Assembly: GCA_034401795.1 (NCBI GenBank)
Contig: CM067374.1
Location: 91,449,222 to 91,513,221, forward strand
Source of the DNA: Chaetoderma sp. LZ-2023a
Lineage: Eukaryota; Mollusca; Caudofoveata; Chaetodermatida; Chaetodermatidae
Reading direction: 5' to 3'
Length of the DNA: 64,000 nucleotides
The translations under genes and the position numbers were made by a program. The notes below the pieces were generated by a model. The model made no database searches, was not told where the DNA came from, and worked only from the letters and a program-made list of their open reading frames with translations. How positions within the stretch are numbered: the first letter of the stretch is position 1; every line of letters starts with the position of its first letter. Positions 33,224 through 43,305 of this stretch are shown here, piece by piece.

Positions 33224-34879
33224 CACCTGTGCAAAAGTTAAGCACCAGCAAAAACAATAGAACGTAGCAACATGATGGTACAACTAGGCTGCCATACTTT
33301 TTGTCCCCGCGTTAGCTGACATAATTCCAAGTACGAAATGCACATGCATGCATGACTTCACGCCGCTTGATGTCCGTGCGTGGCGGGAAACAGCACACGT
33401 GTTCAGTTATGTAAAAGTCCAGTTTGAGGTGTAGAACATTACATACAGATTTAGGCGACAAGATTAGGAATTTTGTGTTCATGACCGTGGTTTATTTGTA
33501 CAGAAAGAATTAGCTCTTGATTGTGAACCGCTATGGCAAGACGAAGGTTAAGTGATCGTGTGAAATGGCAAATCATAGGCATGCATACCACTGGTATGTC
33601 ATGCAGAGAGATTGGCAGACAGCTGAACATTAACCATACTGTAATCAGTCGTTTGATTGCAAAACATGGGCAAACTAACGAGGTGAAGGACAGGCCTAGC
33701 TCTGGAAGACCGAAGAAGACTACTGCCCGTGATGATCGAACCCTAGTACGCCTTGTTAGGAGATCTCCATTCACCAACAGCAGAGTGCTCAGCCAGCAAT
33801 GGGAAACGCGCAATAGAGTGTCAATGTCTACCGTCAAAAGGAGACTGTATGCTGCTGGCATGAAAGCTAGGAGACCTGTCAGACGTCCTCTCCTCACTGC
33901 ACACCACAAAGAGGAGCGTCTGTGGTGGTGCAACGAAAGAAGACACTGGAACATGAGATCCTGGAGACGGGTACACTGGTCCGATGAAAGTCGGTTCCTG
34001 CTTCATGCCACAGATGGTCGAACTCGTGTATGGAGGTCCAGACGCACGGCGTACGACCAACGTAACATCATGGAAGAAGTTCCATTTGGTGGAGGTTCCG
34101 TTATGATATGGGGGTGCATCTCATTTGATTGTAAGCTGGATCTGTTGACTGTACCTGGAACACTAAATGGACAAAGATATCAAGATTCCATACTGGATAG
34201 AGTTGTGGTCCCTCATTTTGTAAATCATGCACCTGGAACCCACCCTATATTCATGGATGACAACGCCCGACCACATCGTGCTAGAGCTGTGCATGAATAC
34301 CTCCGCCAGAATGCCATCGAAACCCTACCATCGCCAGCAAGGAGCCCTGACACGAACCCTATTGAGCATATCTGGGACATTCTGGGAAACATGGTGAGAA
34401 GGAGGGATCCTCCTGTGCAGAACCTACATGAATTAACAGACGCACTCCATCTTGAATGGCAACGAATACCACAATGGCGTATCAGTCGGTTGGTGACCAG
34501 CATGAGACGTCGTGTCCAGACCGTCATCCAGGCACAAGGTGGATATACCCGGTATTAATAATGACAGTCTCAAACTCGTGCACAGATGTTAAACTTCGTT
34601 TTCAGACACCATTAATGACAATCTAGCCACGTGTGTCAACTGTAGGGCAATAGTTGTCAGTTGTGTCAACGTAACCATATTCAGGCCTCGTTTTCAAGTT
34701 CAAACAAAAACATACAGTGTTTCCCCACCATCATAATCAGCATTCCTCTAGTTGCATTATTACCTCTTGCACTAAGATGGATGGGTACATAAATGTTTAT
34801 GCTATTGCTTTCTTCATAGCACATGAATATACCCTCGCATGTGCGTAAAAATAGGGTGCTGCTTAACAGTGGCACAGTG
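33224..34879 (+). mobile_element. Tc1/mariner transposon nested in the Academ-like element
   Basis: About 1.66 kb, the usual Tc1 size. The left end CACCTGTGCAAAAGTTAAGCACC resembles the inverse of the right end (CACTGTGCCACTGTTAAGCAGC). The left end follows TATATA, giving the expected TA; the right TA is not evident. The TIRs are diverged while the gene is intact, so exact termini are uncertain. Confidence 0.75.
33533..34558 (+). CDS. Tc1-family DD34E transposase, uninterrupted
   Basis: 341 codons without stop or shift. The N-terminal paired-type helix-turn-helix spans about residues 8-47 (MSCREIGRQLNINHTVISRL), followed by a GRPKK hook, a second DNA-binding domain with RRLYAAGMKARRP, then the catalytic core: HWSDESRF, FMDDNARPHRA and SPDTNPIEHIWD. 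Exactly 34 residues lie between the second D and the E, as in Tc1. A catalytically complete enzyme binding the element's TIRs and moving it by cut-and-paste at TA sites is predicted. The ATG at 33533 follows the sequence CCGCT and opens the conserved MARRRLSD start. Activity is inferred only from intactness. Confidence 0.95.
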   Translation: MARRRLSDRVKWQIIGMHTTGMSCREIGRQLNINHTVISRLIAKHGQTNEVKDRPSSGRPKKTTARDDRTLVRLVRRSPFTNSRVLSQQWETRNRVSMSTVKRRLYAAGMKARRPVRRPLLTAHHKEERLWWCNERRHWNMRSWRRVHWSDESRFLLHATDGRTRVWRSRRTAYDQRNIMEEVPFGGGSVMIWGCISFDCKLDLLTVPGTLNGQRYQDSILDRVVVPHFVNHAPGTHPIFMDDNARPHRARAVHEYLRQNAIETLPSPARSPDTNPIEHIWDILGNMVRRRDPPVQNLHELTDALHLEWQRIPQWRISRLVTSMRRRVQTVIQAQGGYTRY

Positions 34880-36316
34880 ACAGAATGCTGAAAAGCTACC
34901 TTGATATGAAAGTCCAGGACTATTTTGGTTTGTTTTGTGGAGTTCGGACATAAACTTAGATATATATGTCATATATACATGTATTTAATACATATGTCTT
35001 CCATTAAGCGGTGCGTGGGTAGGGCTGTCCCTTCTTTGATGTTTACATAGATATATGCCACTATGTGCACAAACATAAAACACACGACATTCAAACACAT
35101 ATTTATGGCATTAATATTTAAATACACTCATACATATTTGCTGACTTAATTAAACATATATTATAGATATACTCCCTAATTACATCATTGTCTCATTTTA
35201 TTTAAATTTAGTTTGGAGTGGTTTATTATTATATAGGACTTTTGTATGCTACTGAGGGTGGGGTGGGGGTGGGGGTGCAGGGCAGAGCTCATCACTGTAA
35301 TATAAAGTTGAGATAGTTAGAGTTGTTAAGAATCGATAGATGCGTTGATCGTATGTGGGCTATTTAGGTGTAGTAGTAGTGAAAGTAAACTGTGAAGTAT
35401 GTTTGTGTTTAGACTTCTTACTTCAATTATTAGGTTAGGTTAGTTTATCTATAGTGGTGGTGGTGGTGGAATGTCTTAGGCTTGTATTATTATTAATTAG
35501 CAGAGAATCTGTGACCATCAGGTATAAATATATTAATTTAGTATTTGTCGATCATAGATTCCCTGGCAATCTTCTTAAAGGATTTCAGGTTTAATATACT
35601 ATCGCGTATATCTCGCAACGAGACAGCACGGACAATAATACCGAAATATATCAAACATGCAATATAAACACGAGGGAAAGGAAAGGGATATTAAATCAGG
35701 CGCAACCTGGGGTTCATATAGCATATATTCAACTTTTACCATGTCTAACAAGCAGACGACAAACAAATTCAACCGTATAAAATATGTGGTTTATATAATT
35801 TACTTAAATTACAGATTTCTAAAATTACCCCGGAACCTATATTTCTCAAACGATATGTATTTAACAATATGCTAAAAAAGTGCAGAAAGTTATCCACTGT
35901 GACCTTGGCATTTGACCGTTTGACTCTAAATTTTGGGGACATGAATATGACTATGTGGAAAACAATCAAGCAATGATTCATCGAGGTATTCCCAGTGAGA
36001 CGTGAGTAAACAAATTTTGAAACATGCTGCCAAAAATGCTTCAAAAAGAGATTTTAGGTCGCTGTGACCTTGACCTTTGATCTTTTCACGGAAAATTTGG
36101 CACATATGTTCAAAACTTAACTGCTAACCTCCCACCCAAATTTGGTTAAGATACTACCAGTAGAACCAGAGTTATTAAAAGAATAGCTTATGAACCAACA
36201 AAAATGTGTTTTTGGAGGTGACCTTGAATTAACCTACTTTCCCCATGTGGGAATCGTGGGGAATTTTTTCTGCAGACACTATGGTATATATAGGCAACTT
36301 TGAAACATAAATTTGC
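34880..36316. other. Academ-like interior right of Tc1, no gene recognised
   Basis: AT-rich with GT- and GGT-rich patches (35261-35276, 35455-35470). Around 36060 there is a GCTGTGACCTTGACC / CCAAATTTGGTTAAG block of the kind found in dispersed repeats. No coding frame is credible. Confidence 0.45.
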
Positions 36317-36371
36317 TTGTTACTTAAAATGTCCGTGTTCGACCAAAATCATGTCAATTCTTACTGGACTA
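36317..36371 (-). repeat. Academ-like right terminal inverted repeat
   Basis: Ends TGTCAATTCTTACTGGACTA; its inverse differs from the left end at one base in the first 20. The inner block TTGTTACTTAAAATGTCCG also pairs with the left TIR. Confidence 0.85.
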
Positions 36372-36374
36372 TTT

Positions 36375-37037
36375 GCTAAATTCTTAGGAGTTTATTTAGA
36401 CAAGAACCTGACCTGGGACAAACAAATTGAGGTAGTCACAGCTAAAGTAGCAAGAGGCATGGGGACATTCAAAGACTAAAGCCATACCTAACACAAGCTA
36501 CCATTAAAACTCTGTATTCCACACTGATCCTTCCACACCTCACATACTGCAATGACATCTGGACTAACACACAAAATAACAAATTAACAAAATTGCAAAG
36601 CATGCAGTAAAAATGCATTAAAATGTTCTCAAAAACAGCAAAGGGTCAAAACATCTTCAAAACACAAAAACTTCTTAAACTCACAGACATAGGCAAGTCA
36701 CAGATGATCAACGTTTCCCGAGCCTTTCATCACAAAATCCTACCTAAATCTATAACCCACAACTTTGCAAACGACATCGAAATCCACACATATAACACTA
36801 GGAACAAACATGATCTCTACATTAGATACACACGAACATACACACCGAAACGTAGCGTGGAATAATATAGATAAACACACACACGAAGAAATACTAACAC
36901 TAAAATCATACAAAGACATAATTAAAACTAGCATACTCAATACATACTAGATCTAGAAAACACAATGCCAAGATAACTAAGATCACACACTTCCTGTATC
37001 ATTGCCATAGCTACTATCATAACAACCACCCACCACA

Positions 37038-37103
<66 letters not shown>

Positions 37104-37540
37104 GCTACATCATAATGCACTATTACAGCTATCGTGACTACTGCTTCCTTCAATCTGACGCACCTCAACAAGTGCTACTACTAAATAGCAACCTATGGGT
37201 TGAGCTGGGGTAATTAGCATGCATGACCCCCATCCCCCTTCCTCCCATCCCCCCTCCCCAAACATAAATCTCTAATCTCAATAACTAAAAGGAAAAACAT
37301 AGATGTATTGTATCGTTTGTTCTTTTTTCTATGTCTACTTAGCTCAGTACCGTATCTGTACATTCACAAGTATGTCTCACATCCTATGCTAAGCTGTGTG
37401 TGTAATTGTATATGTAGGTTTAATGTTAAGTGTCCGCCACCACTGTAGGTAATGCCTTCGGCGGACAACCTGTATTGAAAATATGTAAATTGGTATCCAA
37501 GAAGCAAATAAATAATATTGAATCTTGAATCCTGAATAGC
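36375..37540 (+). pseudogene. CR1/L2-like LINE reverse transcriptase, downstream fragment and 3' UTR
   Basis: Continues the fragment ending at 27682: AKFLGVYLDKNLTWD, then after one frameshift LKPYLTQATIKTLYSTL, LPHLTYCNDIW, one stop at KLQSMQ*, then the tail to TAG near 36949. The 3' UTR carries a long CTA microsatellite and ends near 37535 in TTGAATCTTGAATCC, a common LINE 3' end style. The frame matches exactly when one TTT of the target duplication is removed. Confidence 0.85.
37040..37103. repeat. CTA trinucleotide microsatellite
   Basis: About 21 uninterrupted CTA units in the LINE 3' UTR, preceded by CCACCCACCACAACC. Confidence 0.95.
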
Positions 37541-38132
37541 CGATTTTTCATTCATGTACATAAGGACGTTTCGGTAACCAAAAAATCAAAGATACTCGTG
37601 GTGGCTGGCCCCAACCCCAACCAGCCATCCAACTCACATTGGGTCCAGCACCATGTACAGGCCTGACATCGATTAGCCAGCACCCAGGGCTCTATTGTGT
37701 CGGGTCAAAGGTCAGATCAAAGCTCAGGTCGAGCCGTACTTTAAAACCTTTGCGGATCCCACCTGTCCGGGAGAACCCTCACAGGATATCGGCCAGTGGC
37801 CGGCCTCGACATGTGAGCGGCGGTCGAGGATCAAGGGGATGGTGCAGCCTCCTTGTGTGCATGCTGGTCCGCCGGATACTCTCGTTCTGTGGTACCACCA
37901 GTGCGTGGTACGTTGGGACAAGGATGCTGGTTAGCTGCAGATCTTGGGGTTGTGGATCCGGTGTTGCACGCTGCCGGATTATACAAAGACCGACTTCTAG
38001 AGCCGGTGGAACATTCACGTTCCAGTGGGGCCTTGCGACCATTGCCGCGGAAGTTGAACCTCATGGTCTCATCCTCGCTGTTGGTGTCACCGGCGTGATG
38101 ATCCCACAGCCCCATTTAGGGCAGGACATTAT
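37541..38132. other. GC-richer segment, unrecognised
   Basis: Base composition rises relative to both sides. A plus-strand frame is open from 37639 to 38220 (193 codons, ending PVRERSNT) and other frames are open too, as expected in GC-rich DNA. I recognise no domain. It may be part of an element or an unrecognised gene remnant. Confidence 0.3.
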
Positions 38133-38206
38133 TAAAAGCACATATAAGTTTAGGGTGGGAACAAAGAGGCAGCTATCCAACTTTAGCGACCTTCCCGTGA
38201 GGGAGA
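38131..38206. repeat. 76-bp direct repeat, copy 1
   Basis: Starts AAAAGCACATATAAG and runs through GACAAAGAGGCAGCTATCC-like sequence to CCTTCCCGTGAGGG. Nearly identical to 38889..38963. Confidence 0.85.
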
Positions 38207-38397
38207 GGTCTAATACATAGGGTCAAGTGGATGACTTGTCATCATGGTCCTCACCAGCGGTACCTCACAGAGTAAGATCCGTGAGGCATCCCCACAAAGG
38301 AGGGTATTGCAAGTTTACTATAACTAAATTAACCCCTAGCACAAACATTATTTGATACGAGAGGAAAGTGCCTCGCACAGGCCTCCGTTACAGGAAA

Positions 38398-38526
38398 ATG
38401 CCTACAATGCCGAAGCGGAGGAAGAGAGATGGCAAAAAGGGTCACTCTCTTGTTCAAACCAAATTATATAAAAGAGTCAACCTAGTGAAATTATACGTTT
38501 CATGTGATGCACGCTGTATTACGTGA
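38398..38526 (+). other. Short basic ORF, doubtful
   Basis: 42 codons from ATGCCTACAATG to TGA, starting MPTMPKRRKRDGKKG, which looks like a nuclear localisation signal. No start context or homology supports it; recorded because the orphan region has few other signals. Confidence 0.12.
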
Positions 38527-38888
38527 AGATGGAGTGGATGATTTCCGCAGAATTCAAGACCGTCATCTTATGTAAGTTCAAAGATACTGTATTGGTAGTT
38601 GTTGCTTTATTTATGCAGTCCTTCTGCTAGATCCTATCCTAACATTTAGCATTTGGGTCCAGATCTAAGTTAAGCCACAAATGGCAGTGTAAGCTAACTA
38701 TCTTTAACATATAAGTCCGACGGGCGAGAATGTTCGGTGACCGTATGGTCACCCTACAGAACATCCCCCTCAGTTAGACAGCATGCAGAAATATCATGAG
38801 GTGAAAACTCCGGAATCATATAACAATCCTGTCACCGTCGCATGACGATCACATATAGCAGCACAGGGACAAGTCACAGTACATAAGC

Positions 38889-38963
38889 ATTGAAAAGCAC
38901 ATATAAGTTTAGGGTGGGGACAAAGAGGCAGCTATCCAACTTTAGCGACCTTCCCATGAGGGT
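38889..38963. repeat. 76-bp direct repeat, copy 2
   Basis: Second copy, about 758 bp right of the first, with two or three substitutions. The flanks are unrelated. Confidence 0.85.
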
Positions 38964-40195
38964 GTGGTGGATTCTAAGATCACACCCAGTCACTTGTAGA
39001 GTTAGATGGAGAGCTGAGTCCTGTCCGTCACCAGTGTGTCGGGGGCAGACCATATGAGATCCGCACCTGGGGAACTAACATTTCCCTGTCATTAGGGTTA
39101 TATAATTTCGCCCAGAGCTGCACTGCAGGCCAGTAACTATAATATTTTCGCAGTGCTTCCTACTTTGGCGGGGTTTTCTAACTAACTAGTATCCGAAGAT
39201 ACAGGAGGTGTGTGTGGTCATCGTCTCTTTATTTCTAACTGCTCTGAAACTCCAGTAGTTCCAAAGTCAGCTCTAAATAACGTGACAGAGGGAGGTCCAA
39301 ACAAGAGCATAGACAGTGACAATTACTCATATAATGGAGGCCTTAAGGTATGTGGCCAATTTATACAAGCTAGCCGGTGTGCAGTGTTACATATCCGCTA
39401 CTCCCGGCGACTGCCATAACTTATCACAAAACAGTAAAATAGAAGGTCACACGACCTTGACAGTGCTTATGGGCACAAAATAAGAATAATATATACATTA
39501 AAATAATAAACTATAAAAATGCTGTCTTAAGCAACAGGTAGCTACCTATTATTCATCAGTACCTGTTACACAAAAGTAATACATAAATACAATAATAATA
39601 TGACAATGACGAAGTACCTATTAGTCATCGGTATGGAGAAAGTTCTAGAGTCACAGTAGTTGAAGCGTAACATGTTTGGAACGCGAGATGGCACAATGCG
39701 GAAGTTAGCTGCTAGGAAAAACTGCAGGCGAACTGTCTGATGCGGCTCACTCTCAGGAATAGTGCAGAAGAATGTTTGCAGAAGCGGATGGCTAGCAGTT
39801 AGTCACGTCTACATACAAAGTTAATAATTTAAGCGGTATGCTGAAAGATCCATACTGATGCAGAAATCTAAAGCTGCCCTGAAGTTCTTGAAGGACTACA
39901 GATGAAAAGTTAATAATGTGGATGCATTTTGGAGGATCACAAGACAAGATGCATTGAATAGCTCACACGATTCATCGGGCAATGTCCCCTAACTAGTCAA
40001 AACAATTAAAGTCTAACACAAAATGTGCAGATTTGATTCACCACTGGTTGGCGTGGTACGGCAGAGCTGGTGAGTTATCATCGAGCACATCACCCACCCC
40101 ACATACTGGACAAGCCTACATCGGGGCCAACAGGCCCATCTGCATGGAAGGTCCCTCTGCGGTTTTTAGTGGCTTGGGTTACCTTACTTTAATTT
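38964..40195. other. No gene recognised
   Basis: Part of the 8-kb orphan region. Short open frames only; no foldback family copies, in contrast to the left half of the window. Confidence 0.4.
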
Positions 40196-40424
40196 CTTTA
40201 TTGCCCCTGGGTGATATATTTCCAGGAGCTTACAAAAACTTGCAGTTGTGGATGTGGTGGCTAGTACCCTAGAGACGATGAGTACTCAAAACTCATTGGC
40301 ACTGCAGCAGATGTTAGGTATCGGCTGTGCAGTTCACAGTACTACACAACTCGTCCTCTCATACCAGGTATCTCACCACCACCAGTCTCTCCCTGACTCC
40401 TCCTGAATATAATTTTCCAGCACC

Positions 40425-40470
40425 TTTTATACTGCTCATGACGTCACAACTGGAGCGCCACAGCCAATCG
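40425..40470 (-). promoter_or_regulatory. Promoter-like cluster: CCAAT, CRE, TATA
   Basis: On the minus strand: ATTGG (40464-40468), palindromic CRE TGACGTCA (40439-40446) and TATAAAAGG (40425-40431), in canonical order and spacing. An AATAAA follows about 225 nt downstream (40197-40202). Promoter plus a nearby polyadenylation signal is what a retroelement LTR has, but no paired copy was found. Confidence 0.5.
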
Positions 40471-40859
40471 CAAGCGAGCTTCAGAGGCACGGAAGCGGGT
40501 CACATGAAGCGCTATCGTACCAATGCCCTGAGAGTATGCATGCGCCACGCCTATGGGGTTCAATATTTTGAAAGGAATTTGCTGGTTCAATTAGCTATAA
40601 CTCAACCATTTCTAGACCGATTTTAAAATAGTAAAAGGATTTGGACTCATCGCTTCATTCCGGTCATGGGCGAGACCGGGAACGACGAGGAACTTGTAAT
40701 TTAAAGTAATTACATGTACCAACTCTGTACAAAATAAGATGCTAACACGTGTTGGCAAGCAATCTCTGACGCCTGCGCATACCCGCTGGGCCATCTCACG
40801 GACTTAATCTTTTTACAAACCTCTCGTATATGGCCTTATACACGTGTACTGTCCTACCC

Positions 40860-41823
40860 GGGGGGGGGGGGGGGTGCTTGGAAAGTACCCGATCCGGCCA
40901 TTCTGTACCCAGTTGTGCTGGGACAGTTTGTACCCGACCAGTCGATCCACATCACCCCCTCCTAGTTTGGCACCTGAGGCAAATGATACTGCAACGCGGA
41001 TCGAAGGTACAAGACACACGATAGGCGAGAATTATAGACTTCTCAAGCAGGCACATAGCCGAGGGGGGTAGTGACTCGCGAGAGATGCGTAGTTTATCAG
41101 AGAAGTAACATAGATGTGCAAAAGAGTTTGGTAGGGAGGCATACTTTGATTTTAATTTTTGGCCTGGTATTTATTTTATCAGGCCTTTTCTTATTTTGTT
41201 TTCATGCTGCGGTTTGTGGTCTTTTATTAGTTTTACTACCTTGATTTTGCTAAAACAATAGCTCGCATGGGTGTTCTCTTGGGTGACGGATAATTAAATT
41301 TCCGTTGAGAATGCCCAAGCTCCAACGTACCTAAATTAAGATATAGTATAGAAAAATAAGATGTATATATTTATATTACATATCACAACAATTAGTGAGT
41401 CAATGAATTACACATGCTTGCTGATAAATGAGGGCATGCATACAGTGCGGCCCATTATTGCGGATCCGCATGGATAGCTCTCGCCATATATCCGTCCCAT
41501 TGTCTGAAACAGGAAGAAAAATAATAAGAAGAATATTATATAATAATAATGAGCATAAAAATCCATCAGGCAGCCCCAGCAATAGCTGGGATGGCATGAT
41601 CGGGATAAAAGACATATTCGTTGCAGTATGCTGTATACTTACACCACATAAGGTGTGTTTGCAGCATAGGGATCCGCAATGACTATTTTGATGAGACACA
41701 ACTATGCGATAATTAGCATAGCTGTGTAGGATGACCTTAGTCAGCCTAGGGATGGGGTTTCAATTTTAAAAACTTTAATAATAATAATAATAAGAATAGT
41801 ATTTTAAAAATAGGCATAATATT
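40860..41823. other. No gene recognised; poly-G tract and small palindromes
   Basis: G15 at 40860-40874. GCGGATCCGC palindrome at 41459-41470, with its half repeated at 41671-41680. An imperfect palindrome, ACACAACTATGC ... GCATAGCTGTGT, at 41698-41729. Nothing coding. Confidence 0.4.
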
Positions 41824-41938
41824 TCACTTTTCCGCATACGTAATCAAATATTCTGCTGCATCCATGACAATAATAACCACAGGTGTTTGCCGAAAAGTTA
41901 CCTCAGTGGGTCTGGGTACCGCGATCTGTATATGCTGG

Positions 41939-43058
41939 TCATGGTGTGTGATTGCGAACTGCAGATATGTTGCTGATGATATTCTCCATACTAGTGTCTG
42001 ATGAGGTAGCGGATAAATTAGCAAAAGTTCTGTTTAATGTGTGTGGTCTTGACGTGTGCCTGGTGGCGACTGTAGTGTGGCTAGGTGTCCGGATCGTCTC
42101 TGATGCGGTGGCTGCTGTCATCATGGTGGTGGTCGCAGTGGTGGTGGTGGTATGTGCGGATTGACTTCTGTGGAAAGCTGTGATGATGCGTGATGATGTG
42201 GTGGTGGTTGCTGTGGTGAGTCTCCTAATCTTAGCGGCCTGAATAAGTTTGCTGATGGATGTATGTGGCACTGCTCGGATGTCTGTTTGGTGCGCGATGC
42301 GTCGTTTCCCCGAGTACACTTTGTCCGGTGTAGTGGCCTTGTGGATGGCAGGATTTATGGATGCGCTGTGGTGTGTCCTAGTTGCGGTGCTGGTGATGGT
42401 GACTGCTGTGGAGGTGGTGCTGCGCGATGGTGTTGATGTGGTGCGGATCTCTATGGCTGCTTCCTCGTCAATGGTTAAGTCCGGTGGTGATGCTGAACTG
42501 TCGGAAACGTCGGGTAATGTTAGTGAAAGCCTAGGCATTGTTATTGGCATGTTTAACATGACTGAAGCTGATTTGATGATTGCGGAAGTTACTGTGGTCG
42601 GGACTGAGGGTTCTGCCAGCGCTGTCATTATTGGTGATGTTGGTGTGGTGACTCTCTGCAGTGGTGGTGACTTCTGAAGTGGTTGCTGGTGCTAGTGCAG
42701 ATGCAGATTTTGTTTTGGAATGAGGCGAGTCACGTTTGCGTCTTTTAGTACGTTTGGTTTTGGCCATCTTCCGGGTTGGAATCACTTCACAAGGTAGTCG
42801 GGTTTCTAATCGTGGAGCAACAATGTCAACTGGCTCGTCCTGTTCTCCGGGTTGAAGATTAACTACTGACACACAATGTTTGGAAGTTAAAATAGATGGT
42901 CTCGGTTGACATGTAATTTCAAGTCCGAATTTTGAGAAAATTTGCGTGTACACGGCCATCCGTTGTACAATAATGAAGTACACAGAAATCTCTTCACAAT
43001 GCTCATCTGCGGTTCTTCTGCCGAGCTATCAGATAAAGCAAGATCTTCTGCAAGCGAC
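41939..43058 (-). other. Possible coding segment, Thr/Ser-rich, two overlapping frames
   Basis: Downstream of a TATA/CRE cluster on the same strand. A frame ending at 42531 (150 codons from the first ATG, 42983) has an unremarkable N-terminal part followed by a basic stretch KMAKTKRTKRRKRD. A second frame, 42628..41939, is a low-complexity Thr/Ser run encoded by GTG-type repeats and is also open on the opposite strand. One frame change would link them. I do not recognise the product and composition alone could explain the openness. Confidence 0.2.
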
Positions 43059-43282
43059 ATTTCACTTCTGCATTTTTGTTATTTGCGGGACCACAAACAC
43101 CTAACGTAATTTTCCCTAACTTTTTATTTTATTAAACTTTCCTAATAGCCAATTAAAGTTATAAAGATAAATATAATAATAATACAGCAGAATTTGGTTT
43201 GCAACACGAAAGTAGCCTAATGCTCAATCTTCCCTAGTGTCGAGTTTGGAGGAAAGATGAATTTCTGTGCGCACTCTTCTCA

Positions 43283-43305
43283 TTTTATAGGTTTTGGCGA
43301 CGTCA
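43283..43305 (-). promoter_or_regulatory. Promoter-like cluster: CRE half-site and TATA
   Basis: Minus strand GTGACGTC (43299-43305) followed after about 10 bp by CTATAAAATG (43283-43289). Further upstream are a CACGTG and an ATTTGCAT octamer (about 43700-43716). Same architecture as the cluster at 40425 but the sequences are not related. Confidence 0.42.

Larger units (their letters stand above)
27683..36371 (-). mobile_element. Academ-like DNA transposon, 8,689 bp, inserted in a LINE
   Basis: Terminal inverted repeats begin TAGTCCAGTAAGAA and are flanked by TTT at 27680-27682 and 36372-36374. Removing the element and one TTT restores an open LINE reading frame, which proves the boundaries. 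It contains a broken minus-strand transposase with an XPG/FEN1-like nuclease core and a CXC domain. Academ elements are known for XPG-type nucleases and 3-4 bp duplications, hence the call. It also hosts a Tc1 copy and a 185-bp subterminal duplication. Confidence 0.8.

Noticed and set aside
27681-36373. TA target duplication for the Academ-like element
   Set aside because: TA also flanks the inner GTCCAG ends, but a TTT duplication with TAGTCCAG ends restores the LINE frame and fits Academ. TA is not fully excluded.
36983-37171. Poly-valine open frame
   Set aside because: It is a translation of the CTA microsatellite.
40425-40470. Promoter of a host gene
   Set aside because: No exon recognised downstream on that strand; the AATAAA at 225 nt suggests a retroelement-like unit, so only a promoter-like label is given.
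41939-42677. Long open frames on both strands
   Set aside because: The DNA is a GTG/CAC-rich low-complexity run; openness on both strands follows from composition and the Thr/Ser product has no domain. Kept only as a doubtful feature.
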